Source: Shewanella sp. c952
Lineage (GTDB): Bacteria > Pseudomonadota > Gammaproteobacteria > Enterobacterales > Shewanellaceae
Direction: 5' to 3'
NCBI RefSeq assembly: GCF_019654975.1
Contig: NZ_BPEW01000006.1
Span: 62,001 to 126,000, forward strand
DNA: 64,000 nucleotides
Shown here: positions 44,928 to 54,969 of the stretch, piece after piece
Numbering within the stretch: the stretch's first letter is position 1
Layout: each line of letters begins with the position of its first letter
Notes under the pieces: model-generated
The model's input: only the letters and a program-made list of their open reading frames with translations
Told to the model about the DNA's origin: nothing
Databases searched by the model: none
Program-made: the position numbers and the translations under genes

Positions 44928-44954
44928 AAAAGGAGCCTTTATGGCTCCTTTTTT
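44928..44954 (+). terminator. Rho-independent terminator after clpX
   Basis: AAAAGGAGCC/GGCTCCTTTT stem with a TTTAT loop, about 30 bases past the stop, so lon is a separate unit. Confidence 0.9.
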
Positions 44955-44985
44955 GTGCAGTTTATTATTTAATTGTTATTCGCCA

Positions 44986-45010
44986 TTGAAACCTATCGAA
45001 TCATCCCAAT
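44986..45010 (+). promoter_or_regulatory. Candidate heat-shock (sigma-32) promoter of lon
   Basis: TTGAAA, 13-base spacer, CCCAAT, resembling CTTGAAA-N11-16-CCCCATNT. It lies 37 bases before the lon ATG. lon is sigma-32-controlled in E. coli. Confidence 0.6.
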
Positions 45011-45046
45011 ATACTCTTAAGTATTCATATAAAACGGAATCGAGCT

Positions 45047-47404
45047 ATGACTCAAGAGCGTGATACGCGAATCGAACTACCCGTACTGCCACTGAGAGAT
45101 GTGGTGGTTTATCCTCATATGGTAATTCCGTTATTCGTAGGACGAGAAAAGTCCATTCGTTGCTTAGAAAAAGCAATGGATCAAGGCAAGCAAATTATTT
45201 TGGTCGCTCAGCGTGATGCTGAACTCGATGACCCAAGCAGCGACGATATTTTCGACGTTGGTACAGTAGCTTCAATCCTGCAACTTTTAAAACTCCCTGA
45301 CGGCACCGTAAAAGTGCTGGTCGAAGGGGGTCAACGTGCGCGCATTGATAACTACTCTGAACAGGATGATATCTTCCAAGCTACGGCTCATTATCTAGAG
45401 TCAGAGCCTCTTACAGAAAAAGAGGAAGAGGTGCTTGTTCGCTCAGCAGTGGGTCAGTTTGAAGGTTATATCAAGTTAAACAAGAAGATCCCACCTGAAG
45501 TGCTGACATCTTTGTCTGGCATTGATGAGGCTGCACGCCTAGCCGATACTATGGCAGCGCATATGCCACTCAAGCTAGAAGATAAACAATCTGTGCTTGA
45601 GATGGTTGATGTGGGAGAGCGCATCGAGTATTTGATGGCGATGATGGAATCTGAAATCGACTTATTACAAGTTGAGAAGCGTATTCGTGGTCGCGTTAAA
45701 AAACAGATGGAAAAAAGTCAGCGCGAGTACTATTTGAATGAGCAAATGAAAGCTATTCAAAAAGAACTGGGTGATATTGACGAGTCTCACGACGAGTTTG
45801 AAAGCTTGGCGAAAAAGATAGAAGAAGCCAAGATGCCTGAGGAAGCTCAGGAAAAAGCGAAAGCTGAACTCAACAAGTTAAAGATGATGTCACCAATGTC
45901 AGCTGAGGCGACAGTGGTAAGAAGTTATGTCGAGTGGATGGTATCCGTCCCGTGGCATAAGCGCTCAAAAATTAAACGTGATTTAGCCAAGGCGCAAGAT
46001 GTACTTGATACGGACCATTTTGGTCTTGAGAAAGTTAAAGAACGCATTTTAGAATACCTAGCAGTTCAAAGCCGAGTTAAGCAGCTAAAAGGACCAATTC
46101 TTTGTTTAGTTGGACCTCCAGGTGTTGGTAAAACATCTTTAGGGCAATCTATCGCCAAAGCAACAGGGCGTAAGTACGTGCGAGTTGCTCTTGGTGGTGT
46201 TAGAGATGAAGCTGAAATTCGTGGTCATCGCCGTACTTATATCGGTTCAATGCCAGGTAAAGTGATTCAAAAAATGTCAAAAGTGGGTGTGAAAAATCCA
46301 CTGTTCTTGCTTGATGAAATCGACAAGATGAGTAGCGACATGCGTGGCGATCCAGCATCGGCATTACTTGAAGTCCTTGATCCAGAGCAAAATGCGACAT
46401 TTAGTGACCATTACATGGAGGTCGATTATGACCTGTCTGATGTAATGTTTGTTGCTACATCGAATTCAATGAACATACCTGGGCCTCTTTTAGACCGTAT
46501 GGAAGTGATTCGTTTGTCGGGTTATACCGAAGATGAAAAACTGAATATTGCCAAGCAGCACTTGTTGCCAAAGCAGATTGAACGTAACGGACTAAAAACG
46601 AAAGAAGTGACAGTTGACGATAGCGCCATCATTGGCATTATTCGCTACTACACACGTGAAGCGGGTGTGCGTGCGCTTGAACGTGAACTTTCAAAAATCT
46701 GTCGTAAAGTTGTTAAACAGATCTTGCTTGATAAGAGTATTAAGCATGTTGAGGTGAATCAAGACAACCTCAAGTCATTCTTGGGTGTGCAGCGTTGTGA
46801 CTATGGTAAAGCAGAGTCAAACAACCAGATTGGCCAAGTAACAGGTCTGGCATGGACTGAGGTTGGTGGCGATTTGCTAACGATTGAAGCAACGTCTGTA
46901 CCGGGTAAAGGTAAGCTGTCCTATACCGGTTCTCTTGGTGATGTAATGCAAGAGTCGATTCAAGCGGCAATGACGGTTGTTCGCGCTCGTGCTGAGCAGA
47001 TGGGTATTAACCCAGATTTTTATGAAAAGCGCGACATTCATGTGCATGTTCCTGAAGGAGCGACGCCAAAAGATGGGCCTTCTGCAGGTGCTGCTATGTG
47101 CACGGCGCTAGTGTCTAGTTTAACGGGTAACCCTGTTCGAGCCGATGTAGCCATGACCGGTGAAATCACACTTCGTGGTGAAGTGCTACCTATCGGCGGT
47201 TTAAAGGAAAAATTGCTTGCTGCCCATCGTGGTGGAACCAAAGTCGTTCTAATTCCAAAGGAAAATGAACGAGATTTGGAAGAGATCCCAGCAAATGTAA
47301 TCGCTGACTTGAAAATTTATCCAGTGAAATGGGTTGAAGAAGTCCTGAAACACGCGTTAGAACGCCCGGTTGAAGGCTTCGAAGTAGTGGAAAACGTGGG
47401 CTAA
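45047..47404 (+). CDS. lon: ATP-dependent protease Lon
   Basis: 785 residues, the standard length for bacterial LonA. N-terminal substrate domain ([24 protein letters not shown]), AAA+ domain with Walker A GPPGVGKT at 356-363, and serine-lysine protease domain with Ser679 (PKDGPSAGA) and Lys722 ([13 protein letters not shown]). It degrades misfolded and regulatory proteins. It is a single transcription unit with a heat-shock-like promoter and a terminator. Confidence 0.98.
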   Translation: MTQERDTRIELPVLPLRDVVVYPHMVIPLFVGREKSIRCLEKAMDQGKQIILVAQRDAELDDPSSDDIFDVGTVASILQLLKLPDGTVKVLVEGGQRARIDNYSEQDDIFQATAHYLESEPLTEKEEEVLVRSAVGQFEGYIKLNKKIPPEVLTSLSGIDEAARLADTMAAHMPLKLEDKQSVLEMVDVGERIEYLMAMMESEIDLLQVEKRIRGRVKKQMEKSQREYYLNEQMKAIQKELGDIDESHDEFESLAKKIEEAKMPEEAQEKAKAELNKLKMMSPMSAEATVVRSYVEWMVSVPWHKRSKIKRDLAKAQDVLDTDHFGLEKVKERILEYLAVQSRVKQLKGPILCLVGPPGVGKTSLGQSIAKATGRKYVRVALGGVRDEAEIRGHRRTYIGSMPGKVIQKMSKVGVKNPLFLLDEIDKMSSDMRGDPASALLEVLDPEQNATFSDHYMEVDYDLSDVMFVATSNSMNIPGPLLDRMEVIRLSGYTEDEKLNIAKQHLLPKQIERNGLKTKEVTVDDSAIIGIIRYYTREAGVRALERELSKICRKVVKQILLDKSIKHVEVNQDNLKSFLGVQRCDYGKAESNNQIGQVTGLAWTEVGGDLLTIEATSVPGKGKLSYTGSLGDVMQESIQAAMTVVRARAEQMGINPDFYEKRDIHVHVPEGATPKDGPSAGAAMCTALVSSLTGNPVRADVAMTGEITLRGEVLPIGGLKEKLLAAHRGGTKVVLIPKENERDLEEIPANVIADLKIYPVKWVEEVLKHALERPVEGFEVVENVG

Positions 47405-47490
47405 CGCAATAAATTGCAGTATTGCACAAAAAAAGTGTAAAAAGGGGCTTACCAAAGCCCCTAGCTGTGGTAGCCTAAGTCAGTGGAGAG

Positions 47491-47523
47491 TCAGTCGCTC
47501 CAGCCCTTGGAGTGACTGGTTTT
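47491..47523 (+). terminator. Terminator after lon
   Basis: 12-bp stem (TCAGTCGCTCCA/TGGAGTGACTGG, two wobble pairs), GCCCT loop, then TTTT. A second hairpin, GGGGCTT/AAGCCCC, lies nearer the stop (about 47443-47460) without a T-run. Confidence 0.7.
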
Positions 47524-47564
47524 GAGCAGTATCCTAAAATATTTATTTGGTTTTCCTATAAGGC

Positions 47565-47593
47565 TTGAACTTTGGTTCCAAGCTTGTTATAAA
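47565..47593 (+). promoter_or_regulatory. Candidate sigma-70 promoter of hupB
   Basis: TTGAAC, 17-base spacer, TATAAA; about 70 bases before the hupB ATG. Confidence 0.65.
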
Positions 47594-47660
47594 AAGCCTC
47601 CGCAGACCGCTCTAGACATGGATTTGGGTGCGGTACAAAAATTACATTCAAGGGGATGAC

Positions 47661-47933
47661 ATGAACAAATCTGAACTAATCGAGAAAATCGCTTCTGGTG
47701 CTGACATTTCTAAAGCCGCTGCTGGCCGTGCATTAGATTCTTTCATCGGCGCTGTTACTGACGGCCTAAAAGAAGGCGATAAGATTGCTCTTGTTGGTTT
47801 CGGTACTTTCGAAGTGCGTCAACGTGCAGAGCGCACTGGTCGTAACCCTCAAACGGGTAAAGAGATCAAGATCGCTGCAGCAAACATTCCAGCATTCAAA
47901 GCTGGTAAAGCGCTCAAAGACGCTGTTAACTAA
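47661..47933 (+). CDS. hupB: DNA-binding protein HU-beta
   Basis: 90 residues from the ATG at 47661 (AAGGGGATGAC upstream), the standard HU length; a longer in-frame TTG/ATG-type start at 47628 is not needed. [26 protein letters not shown] and the DNA-contacting arm [21 protein letters not shown] identify it. A nucleoid architectural protein, encoded after lon as in E. coli. Confidence 0.97.
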   Translation: MNKSELIEKIASGADISKAAAGRALDSFIGAVTDGLKEGDKIALVGFGTFEVRQRAERTGRNPQTGKEIKIAAANIPAFKAGKALKDAVN

Positions 47934-47971
47934 GAAATTCGTTAACTGCAGCTTTTGTAAGGTTATTGTAT

Positions 47972-47995
47972 AAAGCACTATTTGATAGTGCTTTT
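47972..47995 (+). terminator. Terminator after hupB
   Basis: AAAGCACTAT/ATAGTGCTTTT stem with a TTG loop, 38 bases past the hupB stop. Confidence 0.85.
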
Positions 47996-48014
47996 ACGAA
48001 TAAAAAGACAATGG

Positions 48015-48069
48015 CTAAGTATTTACTTAGTGATAGTCAAAAGAGTAAAGAGACGTAGGTCTCTTTACT
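48015..48069 (+). repeat. Two perfect hairpins between hupB and ppiD
   Basis: CTAAGTA/TACTTAG with a TT loop (48015-48030) and AGTAAAGAGAC/GTCTCTTTACT with a GTAG loop (48044-48069). Together with the terminators at 47972-47995 and 48080-48113 they make four consecutive hairpins in 142 bases. Confidence 0.7.
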
Positions 48070-48079
48070 ATTAAATTAC

Positions 48080-48113
48080 AAAAAGGCGCATCCAACGAGT
48101 GATGCGCCTTTTT
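48080..48113 (+). terminator. Second terminator upstream of ppiD
   Basis: AAAAAGGCGCATC/GATGCGCCTTTTT stem with an 8-base loop, 31 bases before the ppiD ATG. The reason for a terminator at this place is unclear unless the preceding hairpins belong to a separate transcript. Confidence 0.85.
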
Positions 48114-48144
48114 ATTTTATTAATCGCAACCAGCGAGAAGTCTG

Positions 48145-50004
48145 ATGTTAGAAAAGATTCGTGAAGGGTCGCAAGGCGTAATTGCAAAGAGCATTTTAGT
48201 CTTAGTGATACTTTCATTTGCATTTACGGGCGTGAGTAGTTATTTAGGTTCTTCAACTGAGGTTGCAGCTGCTACCGTAAATGGTGAAGAGATCAGCAAC
48301 TCAGCGTTAGAACAAGCATATGAGAATGAACGTGGTCGTCTTGAGCAACAGCTCGGTGACATGTTCTCGACTTTATCGGCCGACGACAACTATATGCAAA
48401 GCGTTAAGCAAAGTGTATTAGAGCGTCTTGTGGCTGAAAAGTTACTTGATCAAAATGCTGCTGAGCTTGGACTTCGTGTATCTGATGAACAGATCCGCAC
48501 TGCGATTATGCAGGAACCTGCATTCCAAACTGACGGTAGATTTGATAACGATCGTTATCAAGCTATTTTGCGTCAATTGGGTTACCAAGCCAATTCATTC
48601 AGAGACATGATGCGTGTTGATATGACCCGTCGTCAGTTAGTCGCAACTTTAGTCGGCTCAGAATTTGTGTTACCAGGTGAAGCTGAATATTTGGCTAATA
48701 TCCAAGGGCAAACTCGCGACATTAATTATTTGGTTATCGACTCTACCCCGTTCCTTGCTGCGGCGAGTGTGACTGACGAGCAGATCCAGACTTATTACAA
48801 CTCTAATCTTGGTCAATTTGTAAGACCTGAGATAGTAAGTCTCAACTATATTGAACTTGATGCTAAGCAGTTAGCAGCAGATGTCACAGTGACTGAAGCT
48901 GATGCTCAAGCGTACTACGACGAAAACAAAGTTCAATATTTACAGCCTGAAAAGCGTTTAGCTGCACATATTCTTATTGGTCTAGACGATGATAATGCCG
49001 AAGAGAAAGCTGAAGCTATTTACCAAAAGCTACAAAATGGTGAAGATTTCGCAGCACTTGCTAAAGCTGAGTCGCAAGACACATTTAGCGGCGAGCTGGG
49101 CGGACAGCTAGATTGGTTCGAAGCTGGCGTCATGGAGCCTGAGTTTGATGCTGCGCTATTTGCATTAGATAAAGGTAGCTACTCAAATGTGGTTAAGACT
49201 AACTTTGGTTACCACATTATCAAGGCGCTAGATATTCAAGCTGGTGCAGAAGCTCCTTTTGCTGACGTGAAAGAGAAAATCATTGCTCAACTGCAAGAGC
49301 AACAATCTGTAGATAAGTTCTACGAGTTACAGCAAGTGCTTGCAGATACAAGCTATGAAGTTCCAGATACTTTGTCTGAAGCGGCGAGAGAGCTGGGTGT
49401 TGAAGTTAAAACAACGCCAGAATTCACTCGTAATAGCGCGCCAGCTCTGTTTTCAAAGCCAGCTATCCTAAAAGAAGCGTTCTCTTCAAATGTGTTACTT
49501 GATGGCATGAACAGTGACGTGCTAGAAGTTGAAGCTAATCATGTTGTTGTTATCCGCGTTAACTCGCATAAAGCAGCTGGCACTATGGAGCTTGCTGAAG
49601 TTCGAGACGGTATTGCTGGACGCTTAAAGCAAGAGCAAGCAAATGAAAATGCACGTCAACAAGCACAAGATGCAATGGCTGCATTTAAAGCTGACGGCGT
49701 AACTGCAGGCTACTTGGTTAAAGACAAGTTAGCACGTTTTGAGCAAGACATTGATGGCGCTGTTGTTAGCAAGGCATTTGCAATGACGCAGCCTACAGAT
49801 ACAGCTACCGTTGATACTGTAGCACTTGCTACTGGTTACGCAGTTGTTGTACTCAATAAGGTAAACGCAGCTGAAGGCGTCGATGCAAACCTTATTGATG
49901 CATTAAAGCAGCGTTTGAACTCGCAATACACTGAAAACGATTACCGTGCAGTGATTGCAGGCTTAAAAGCTAAGGGTGAAGTACTTTACCCCGTTGTTGA
50001 ATAA
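48145..50004 (+). CDS. ppiD: Periplasmic folding chaperone / parvulin-like isomerase PpiD
   Basis: 619 residues. MLEKIREGSQGVIAKSILVLVILSF is the typical PpiD start: a cytoplasmic stub and a single inner-membrane anchor (about 16-35). A SurA-type chaperone region follows, then a parvulin domain at about 265-360 (RLAAHILIGLDDDNAEEKAE, GGQLDWFEAGVMEPEFD). It helps fold proteins emerging from SecYEG in the periplasm. The order lon-hupB-ppiD is as in E. coli. Confidence 0.95.
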   Translation: MLEKIREGSQGVIAKSILVLVILSFAFTGVSSYLGSSTEVAAATVNGEEISNSALEQAYENERGRLEQQLGDMFSTLSADDNYMQSVKQSVLERLVAEKLLDQNAAELGLRVSDEQIRTAIMQEPAFQTDGRFDNDRYQAILRQLGYQANSFRDMMRVDMTRRQLVATLVGSEFVLPGEAEYLANIQGQTRDINYLVIDSTPFLAAASVTDEQIQTYYNSNLGQFVRPEIVSLNYIELDAKQLAADVTVTEADAQAYYDENKVQYLQPEKRLAAHILIGLDDDNAEEKAEAIYQKLQNGEDFAALAKAESQDTFSGELGGQLDWFEAGVMEPEFDAALFALDKGSYSNVVKTNFGYHIIKALDIQAGAEAPFADVKEKIIAQLQEQQSVDKFYELQQVLADTSYEVPDTLSEAARELGVEVKTTPEFTRNSAPALFSKPAILKEAFSSNVLLDGMNSDVLEVEANHVVVIRVNSHKAAGTMELAEVRDGIAGRLKQEQANENARQQAQDAMAAFKADGVTAGYLVKDKLARFEQDIDGAVVSKAFAMTQPTDTATVDTVALATGYAVVVLNKVNAAEGVDANLIDALKQRLNSQYTENDYRAVIAGLKAKGEVLYPVVE

Positions 50005-50029
50005 GCAATAAGCGACTTCATCAATAATT

Positions 50030-50054
50030 AAAGCCGGCAATAGCCGGCTTTTTT
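50030..50054 (+). terminator. Rho-independent terminator after ppiD
   Basis: AAAGCCGGC/GCCGGCTTT stem, AATA loop, T6 tail, 26 bases past the stop. Confidence 0.9.
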
Positions 50055-50314
50055 GTGCCTGAAATTTGACCCGTGTAAGGCTTTTATTGATTTGACAGCA
50101 ATTAGCGAGGAGATGTGTGTCTGTGGTGTTCTACCAACTCCATTAAAGAGTTGCTCATTTTGCGGCAGTTAAAATCACTTTAGACAAGTAATCGCTAATA
50201 GTTATTCTCGGCTCTGGCATCCTGCTCCGCTCTCGATAATTGCTACTGCATTATTCTATCTTCGACCATGCTGGGTCTCGTACCTCCTAAATCTGACTGC
50301 CAAGGAGGGCCGCA

Positions 50315-50383
50315 ATGTCTTATTTTGTATGGAACAAAATAAACCATTTAGTCGTATATGGAATGCCACATGCGCTGTATTAA
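50315..50383 (+). CDS. Possible 22-codon small ORF with strong ribosome site
   Basis: ATG at 50315 preceded by AAGGAGG (50302-50308) at a 6-base spacing, the best ribosome site in this gap. It encodes MSYFVWNKINHLVVYGMPHALY and then a stop. No family recognised. It overlaps the 41-codon frame at 50329. It could be a leader peptide, a small protein or chance. Confidence 0.25.
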   Translation: MSYFVWNKINHLVVYGMPHALY

Positions 50384-50454
50384 GTGATTTCCTCATGCCT
50401 TTAATATCAGCCGCACGTTGTGAGCGTCTCAGGACTTGTCTCAAAAGGGAGTAA
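50329..50454 (+). CDS. Possible 41-codon small ORF
   Basis: Starts MEQNKPFSRIWNATCAVLSD and ends CERLRTCLKRE, with a short hydrophobic middle (FLMPLISAA). Its ATG lies in the loop of a 9-bp hairpin. The same frame is open for about 55 codons further upstream without an ATG. I do not recognise it; real coding is uncertain. Confidence 0.2.
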   Translation: MEQNKPFSRIWNATCAVLSDFLMPLISAARCERLRTCLKRE

Positions 50455-50753
50455 CCCTTTCTTCCACAACGCGCCTTTAATTGAAAACTCTGAGAAAGCT
50501 CTGAACTGAGTATATCCTTAATGGAATTGGTATTAATCAGTACTAATTCTTAGATTTAACTGAGCGGATATAAAGCAACTTTTAATGAACAGGTTATACA
50601 GCGGCTAGTTTTTGGGAGGGCGATCAATGACGGCTTGTTCCTGTGCCTTTATAGGTAGTTGTCAGCTTAGTTGTATGAAGGTGAACCCCAACATTTACTT
50701 TGATCTGACAGCAGTATGTAGGGAAGGATCAAAATAGTGTTGTTGATTTTAAG

Positions 50754-50783
50754 CAAAAAAAAACGCCGCATTTAGCGACGTTT
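50754..50783 (-). terminator. Terminator after fabV
   Basis: On the minus strand AACGTCGC/GCGGCGTT (one wobble) with a TAAAT loop and a T9 tail, about 28 bases past the fabV stop. Confidence 0.85.
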
Positions 50784-50810
50784 CGACAGTTCTATAGGAT
50801 TTATCTAAAT

Positions 50811-52013
50811 TTAGATAGAAACCACATCAAACTCAACATTAGGGTCAACATCTTGCTCGTAATCGATGCCTTCAATACCGAAGCCGAACAGCTTCAAGAA
50901 CTCTTCTTTATATTCACGGTAATCTGTTAGTTCAGCAAGGTTTTCTGAAGTCACTTGAGGCCACATATCACGGCAATGCTGCTGGATCTCTTCGCGAAGC
51001 TCCCAATCATCTAAACGTAGACGATTGCTGTCATCTACTTCTGCAGCACTACCATCGGCTTTATAGAGACGCTCACTGAACATACGGTTAATTTGTTCAA
51101 TACAACCTTCGTGAAGGCCTTCAGCTCGCATCTTCTTAAATACCATAGCAATATACAGTGGCATGACTGGAATTGCTGAACTTGCTTGGGTAACAACACT
51201 TTTCAGTACTGCTACATTTGCGCTGCCGCCAGTTGCTGACAGTTTATCATCTAATGCGTGTGCTGCACGGTCTAGGTCCATTTTTGCTTTACCTAGTGCG
51301 CCGTGCCAATAGATTGGCCATGTAAGTTCGGTACCAATATAGCTATAAGCAACGGTTTTACAACCATCAGCCAATACGCCCGCTTCTGCGAGTGCTTGCA
51401 TCCATAATTCCCAATCTTCGCCGCCCATGACTGTAACGGTATCATTAATCTCTTGTTCTGTAGCAGGCTCAACGCTTGCTTCAATAATGATATCTTTATT
51501 GGTGTCTACAGCTGTCGCTTTATAAGGCTCACCGATTGGCTTTAAAGATGAGCGAATAAGCTCACCGCTATCAGGAAGTTTTCGTACAGGAGAAGCTAGC
51601 GAGTAAACAACCATATCGACTTGGTCTAAGTCTTCTTTAATTAGTTCAATGGCCTTTTGTTTAGCTTCATGGCTAAAGGCATCACAGTTAATACTCTTTG
51701 AGTATAGGCCTTCAGCTTTAGCGAACTTGTCGAATGCAGCAGAGTTATACCAACCAGCTGTTCCTGGTTTTTTCTCTGAACTTGGTTTTTCAAAAAATAC
51801 ACCTAAGGTGGCCGCGTCACTACCGAATGCTGCAGTGATCCGCGAAGAAAGACCGTAACCACTTGAAGAACCAATAACTAATACCTTTTTTGGGCCATTA
51901 GCAATTTTGCCTTTAGCTTTGGTAATGTTGATCTGTTCAAGTACATTGGCTTCACAACCAACAGGGTGAGTTGTTGTACAAATAAAGCCACGGATTCTAG
52001 GTTTGATAATCAT
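50811..52013 (-). CDS. fabV: Enoyl-[acyl-carrier-protein] reductase FabV
   Basis: 400 residues, typical of FabV, the triclosan-tolerant NADH-dependent enoyl reductase that completes each fatty-acid elongation cycle. N-terminal [20 protein letters not shown]; nucleotide-binding [14 protein letters not shown] near 47; catalytic Tyr235 and Lys244 with the FabV-type Y-X8-K spacing. It is a single gene between ppiD and the sap operon. Annotations as trans-2-enoyl-CoA reductase refer to the same family. Confidence 0.95.
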   Translation of the reverse strand: MIIKPRIRGFICTTTHPVGCEANVLEQINITKAKGKIANGPKKVLVIGSSSGYGLSSRITAAFGSDAATLGVFFEKPSSEKKPGTAGWYNSAAFDKFAKAEGLYSKSINCDAFSHEAKQKAIELIKEDLDQVDMVVYSLASPVRKLPDSGELIRSSLKPIGEPYKATAVDTNKDIIIEASVEPATEQEINDTVTVMGGEDWELWMQALAEAGVLADGCKTVAYSYIGTELTWPIYWHGALGKAKMDLDRAAHALDDKLSATGGSANVAVLKSVVTQASSAIPVMPLYIAMVFKKMRAEGLHEGCIEQINRMFSERLYKADGSAAEVDDSNRLRLDDWELREEIQQHCRDMWPQVTSENLAELTDYREYKEEFLKLFGFGIEGIDYEQDVDPNVEFDVVSI

Positions 52014-52300
52014 ATTTTCTATTTCTCTGAAAAAATTGTATCTAGGATAAATAAACCCACACCAAATGACACTTAATTTTCGCTAATTTGTGTGATTTTA
52101 TCAGTGGTTGGAGCAGTTATACTAATCTGATCAAATATCTGATTGTTCTGTGGAGGCTAAGCCTTGTAAGCATCAGCGGACGGCATCTACGTGCATGTAG
52201 TCGTATCTAGCGTTTTATCATGCACAGTATGGATCTCTCAGAAGGCCACGAATGCGTAATATCGATTTTAAAAGAAACAAGCATATTTAATTAGTCGGTA

Positions 52301-53098
52301 TTACTTCTTACGGGTAAATAGGCTTTGTTCCTGTATTAGGCGCTGGGTGTATTCGTGTTGTGGCGCATTAAACAGTTGTTCGGTGGTGGCTTTTTCAATG
52401 AGCTCGCCTTTTTTTAATACCATAATTTTGTCACTGACATGGCGAATAATATTCATATTGTGTGATACAAATATGTAAGAAAGTCCCATCTCTTTTTGCA
52501 ATTCGAGTAGCAGATTTAATATCTGTGCACGAACAGATAAATCTAACGCGGTGAGTGCTTCATCAGCAATGATGATCTTCGGATCGAGCATTAATGCACG
52601 AGCTACCGCCACTCGTTGCTTTTGTCCTTCGGAGATCATGTGCGGATAAAAGTCGACATGTTCTGAAAGTAAACCTACTTTCCTAAGCTTATCGACCACT
52701 AATGCACGTCTTTCACTTTCAGGGAGGTCGGTATTAAACTTGAGTGGCTCATCGAGCAAGTCGCCAATGGTTAGTCTTGGATTTAATGAAGTATTTGGAT
52801 CTTGGAAAATCATCCTGATCATTCGACAACGTTGTTTTAAGTCATGCTTATCAAGTGAATCGCCTTCAAAGAAAATGTCACCACCACTTCTTATTTCTGC
52901 GCCAACCAATATACGCGCAAGGGTACTTTTACCCGAGCCTGCTTCACCGACTATAGCCAGTGTTTCACCGGTTTTCAGTTCAAACGATATCGGTGACAAT
53001 GCCTGGTTATACTGACGCTTGAAACGCTTATAACCGGTATAGTAACTTTTACTCAGGTTGGTTACTTTAAGAAGAGGTGTCGTCATTACAAGACTCAT
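52301..53098 (-). CDS. sapF: Peptide ABC transporter ATP-binding protein SapF
   Basis: 265 residues. ABC ATPase: Walker A GEAGSGKST, signature SEGQKQRVAVARAL, Walker B IIADEALTALD. Last gene of sapABCDF; its start overlaps the sapD end by 32 bases (a second ATG four codons in is also possible). The signature has SEGQ rather than SGGQ, as SapF proteins often do. Inner-membrane-associated energiser of a peptide/polyamine-type uptake system. Confidence 0.92.
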   Translation of the reverse strand: MSLVMTTPLLKVTNLSKSYYTGYKRFKRQYNQALSPISFELKTGETLAIVGEAGSGKSTLARILVGAEIRSGGDIFFEGDSLDKHDLKQRCRMIRMIFQDPNTSLNPRLTIGDLLDEPLKFNTDLPESERRALVVDKLRKVGLLSEHVDFYPHMISEGQKQRVAVARALMLDPKIIIADEALTALDLSVRAQILNLLLELQKEMGLSYIFVSHNMNIIRHVSDKIMVLKKGELIEKATTEQLFNAPQHEYTQRLIQEQSLFTRKK

Positions 53099-54074
53099 TA
53101 TGGTATGGGAAATGGCAAGCGAAATAGCGATCTTTTTTATGACATAGGCTAGGTTGACTCACACACTTTTTCTGCGCTTGAGGGCAACGAGGGCCTAACC
53201 GACAACCTATGGGCAAGTGTTGTAAAGCGGGCGCCGAGCCCGGCAATGTTTGCATCATTGATTTATGGGCTAACTCACCAGAATAATCGGGCGCATTTTC
53301 AATTAGGGCTTCGGTATAGGGGTGAAAAGGCTGCGCCAATAATTCTGCTGTAGGGCCTGACTCCATCACCTGGCCACAGTATAGAACGGTGAGTTGGTCA
53401 CACCAACCAGACAAGGTTTCAAGTTCATGGCTTATTAGTAAAATGGATACATTTTGCAGTTGGTTTAGCTTACTCAATAACCGGAAAATTTGTGCTTGGG
53501 TACTGAGCTCCATTGAATCTGTTGGTTCATCGGCAATCAATAATCTTGGTTGATTAGCAACGGCCATAGCGATCATTACTTTTTGACACTCACCTTCAGA
53601 GAGCTCCCAAGCATAGCTATCCATGACCTTATCAGTGTTTTTAATACCGACTTTATGCAACCACTTCTCCGCTATTTTTCTGCGAACTTTACTGCGCTTC
53701 CAAAACGGTAAACTCTTATCGATGGGCATCGCTTCAATAATTTGGCTGCCGACAGAAATGGCGGGGTCAAGACTACTGGTTGGATCCTGAAAGATCATTG
53801 CAATCTCACTGCCCATTAAGTTGCGTCGTTGTTTGCTGGACATCTCCATTAAGTTCTGTCCATCCCACATCATGCGATCAGCTGTAATGGTCCAATTATG
53901 ACCCGGTACACCTAATATAGCTCTAGCCAATAAGCTCCGTCCGGAACCCGACTCTCCAACCAAACCATGTAGCTCACCAGGGTTAATGGTTAAAGAGACT
54001 CGTTCAAGAGCTCTGACTCGCCCATGAGGGGTGTCGAGTTCAATGGTGAGGTTTCTAATGTCGAGAAGAGGCAT
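53067..54074 (-). CDS. sapD: Peptide ABC transporter ATP-binding protein SapD
   Basis: 335 residues. ABC ATPase with Walker A GESGSGRSLL (the usual Lys is Arg here), signature LSEGECQKVMIAMAV, Walker B LLIADEPTDSME and a C-terminal oligopeptide-type extension with cysteines (CRLGPRCPQAQKKCVS). SapD also modulates Trk potassium uptake in E. coli. It starts 4 bases after sapC. Confidence 0.92.
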   Translation of the reverse strand: MPLLDIRNLTIELDTPHGRVRALERVSLTINPGELHGLVGESGSGRSLLARAILGVPGHNWTITADRMMWDGQNLMEMSSKQRRNLMGSEIAMIFQDPTSSLDPAISVGSQIIEAMPIDKSLPFWKRSKVRRKIAEKWLHKVGIKNTDKVMDSYAWELSEGECQKVMIAMAVANQPRLLIADEPTDSMELSTQAQIFRLLSKLNQLQNVSILLISHELETLSGWCDQLTVLYCGQVMESGPTAELLAQPFHPYTEALIENAPDYSGELAHKSMMQTLPGSAPALQHLPIGCRLGPRCPQAQKKCVSQPSLCHKKDRYFACHFPYHNESCNDDTSS

Positions 54075-54078
54075 AATA

Positions 54079-54969
54079 TTAGTTTCTTAACGGCGATAAC
54101 GCCGACCTTAATCCATCACCGACTAGGTTAATGGCAAGTACGCTACATAGGATAGCAACACCCGGAATTGTAACTGTCCATGGCGCTGTTAGTAGGTTAT
54201 CGAGCCCTTGGGACACCATCGCTCCCCATTCAGGGCTCGGTGCCTGAGCGCCGAGATTGAGAAAACCAAGCGCTGCAATATCTAAAATGGCGGCAGAAAT
54301 AGCTAAGGTAGTTTGAATAATAAGAGTTTCCCAAACATTTGGCATAATCACATACCAAAATATTTGGATGGAGTTTGCACCATCAAGTTTAGCAGCTGTA
54401 ACATAGTCTTTTTGCAGTTCTTCATGCACAGCTTGGTGAATTGCCCGAACAAATTGTGGCGTTAATGCGATCCCTACAGCCCAAAAGACATTACTTAGGC
54501 CAGGGCCCATAACGGCGACCACTAAAATAGCCATTAACAGAGATGGGATAGATAACAACGCATCTAGCAAGTGGCTTAATATTGAAGACTTCAGCCCTTT
54601 CATCATGCCTGATATCGAGCCAATCACGAACCCTACAACGAGAGAAGCCATAACGATTGCTAGCGCCATGCCAAATGTTAAGTGTGCGCCATGAAGCAGT
54701 CGGCTAAAAATATCTCGGCCTAAATCATCCGTTCCGAGAAAATGCTCAACGGTACCACTGGCATCCCATGATGGGGGCAGCAGCAGTGCTAATGGGTCTT
54801 GTTGTTCAGGTGAAAATGGTGCTATCCATGGGCCGAAAATGGCCAAAAACAATAAGCAAGTTACCGCCCATAATCCCATGAGTGCAAATGGGTTATCAGC
54901 AAAGGCTTGCCAGAGCTTACGCATCGGAGATGGGATGTCATCTTCCTGATAAATGCTAATTCGCGGCAT
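54079..54969 (-). CDS. sapC: Peptide ABC transporter permease SapC
   Basis: About 296 residues from the ATG at 54969 (MPRISIYQEDDIP, with AGGAAA upstream); a frame starting 16 codons earlier is longer than SapC usually is. Binding-protein-dependent permease with about six helices and the EAA-type loop AAKLDGANSIQIFWYVIMPNV near residue 200. It overlaps the sapB end by 14 bases. Confidence 0.92.
   Translation of the reverse strand: MPRISIYQEDDIPSPMRKLWQAFADNPFALMGLWAVTCLLFLAIFGPWIAPFSPEQQDPLALLLPPSWDASGTVEHFLGTDDLGRDIFSRLLHGAHLTFGMALAIVMASLVVGFVIGSISGMMKGLKSSILSHLLDALLSIPSLLMAILVVAVMGPGLSNVFWAVGIALTPQFVRAIHQAVHEELQKDYVTAAKLDGANSIQIFWYVIMPNVWETLIIQTTLAISAAILDIAALGFLNLGAQAPSPEWGAMVSQGLDNLLTAPWTVTIPGVAILCSVLAINLVGDGLRSALSPLRN

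Larger units (their letters stand above)
50005..50810. other. Long intergenic region ppiD / fabV with structured sequence
   Basis: About 800 bases with no recognised gene. It contains the ppiD terminator (50030-50054) and the fabV terminator (50754-50783). Between them are small ORFs at 50315-50383 and 50329-50454, a 9-bp hairpin (50320-50342), AAAGGG/CCCTTT (near 50445-50461) and an A/T-rich hairpin around 50535-50552. It may carry a small RNA or small protein. Confidence 0.5.
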
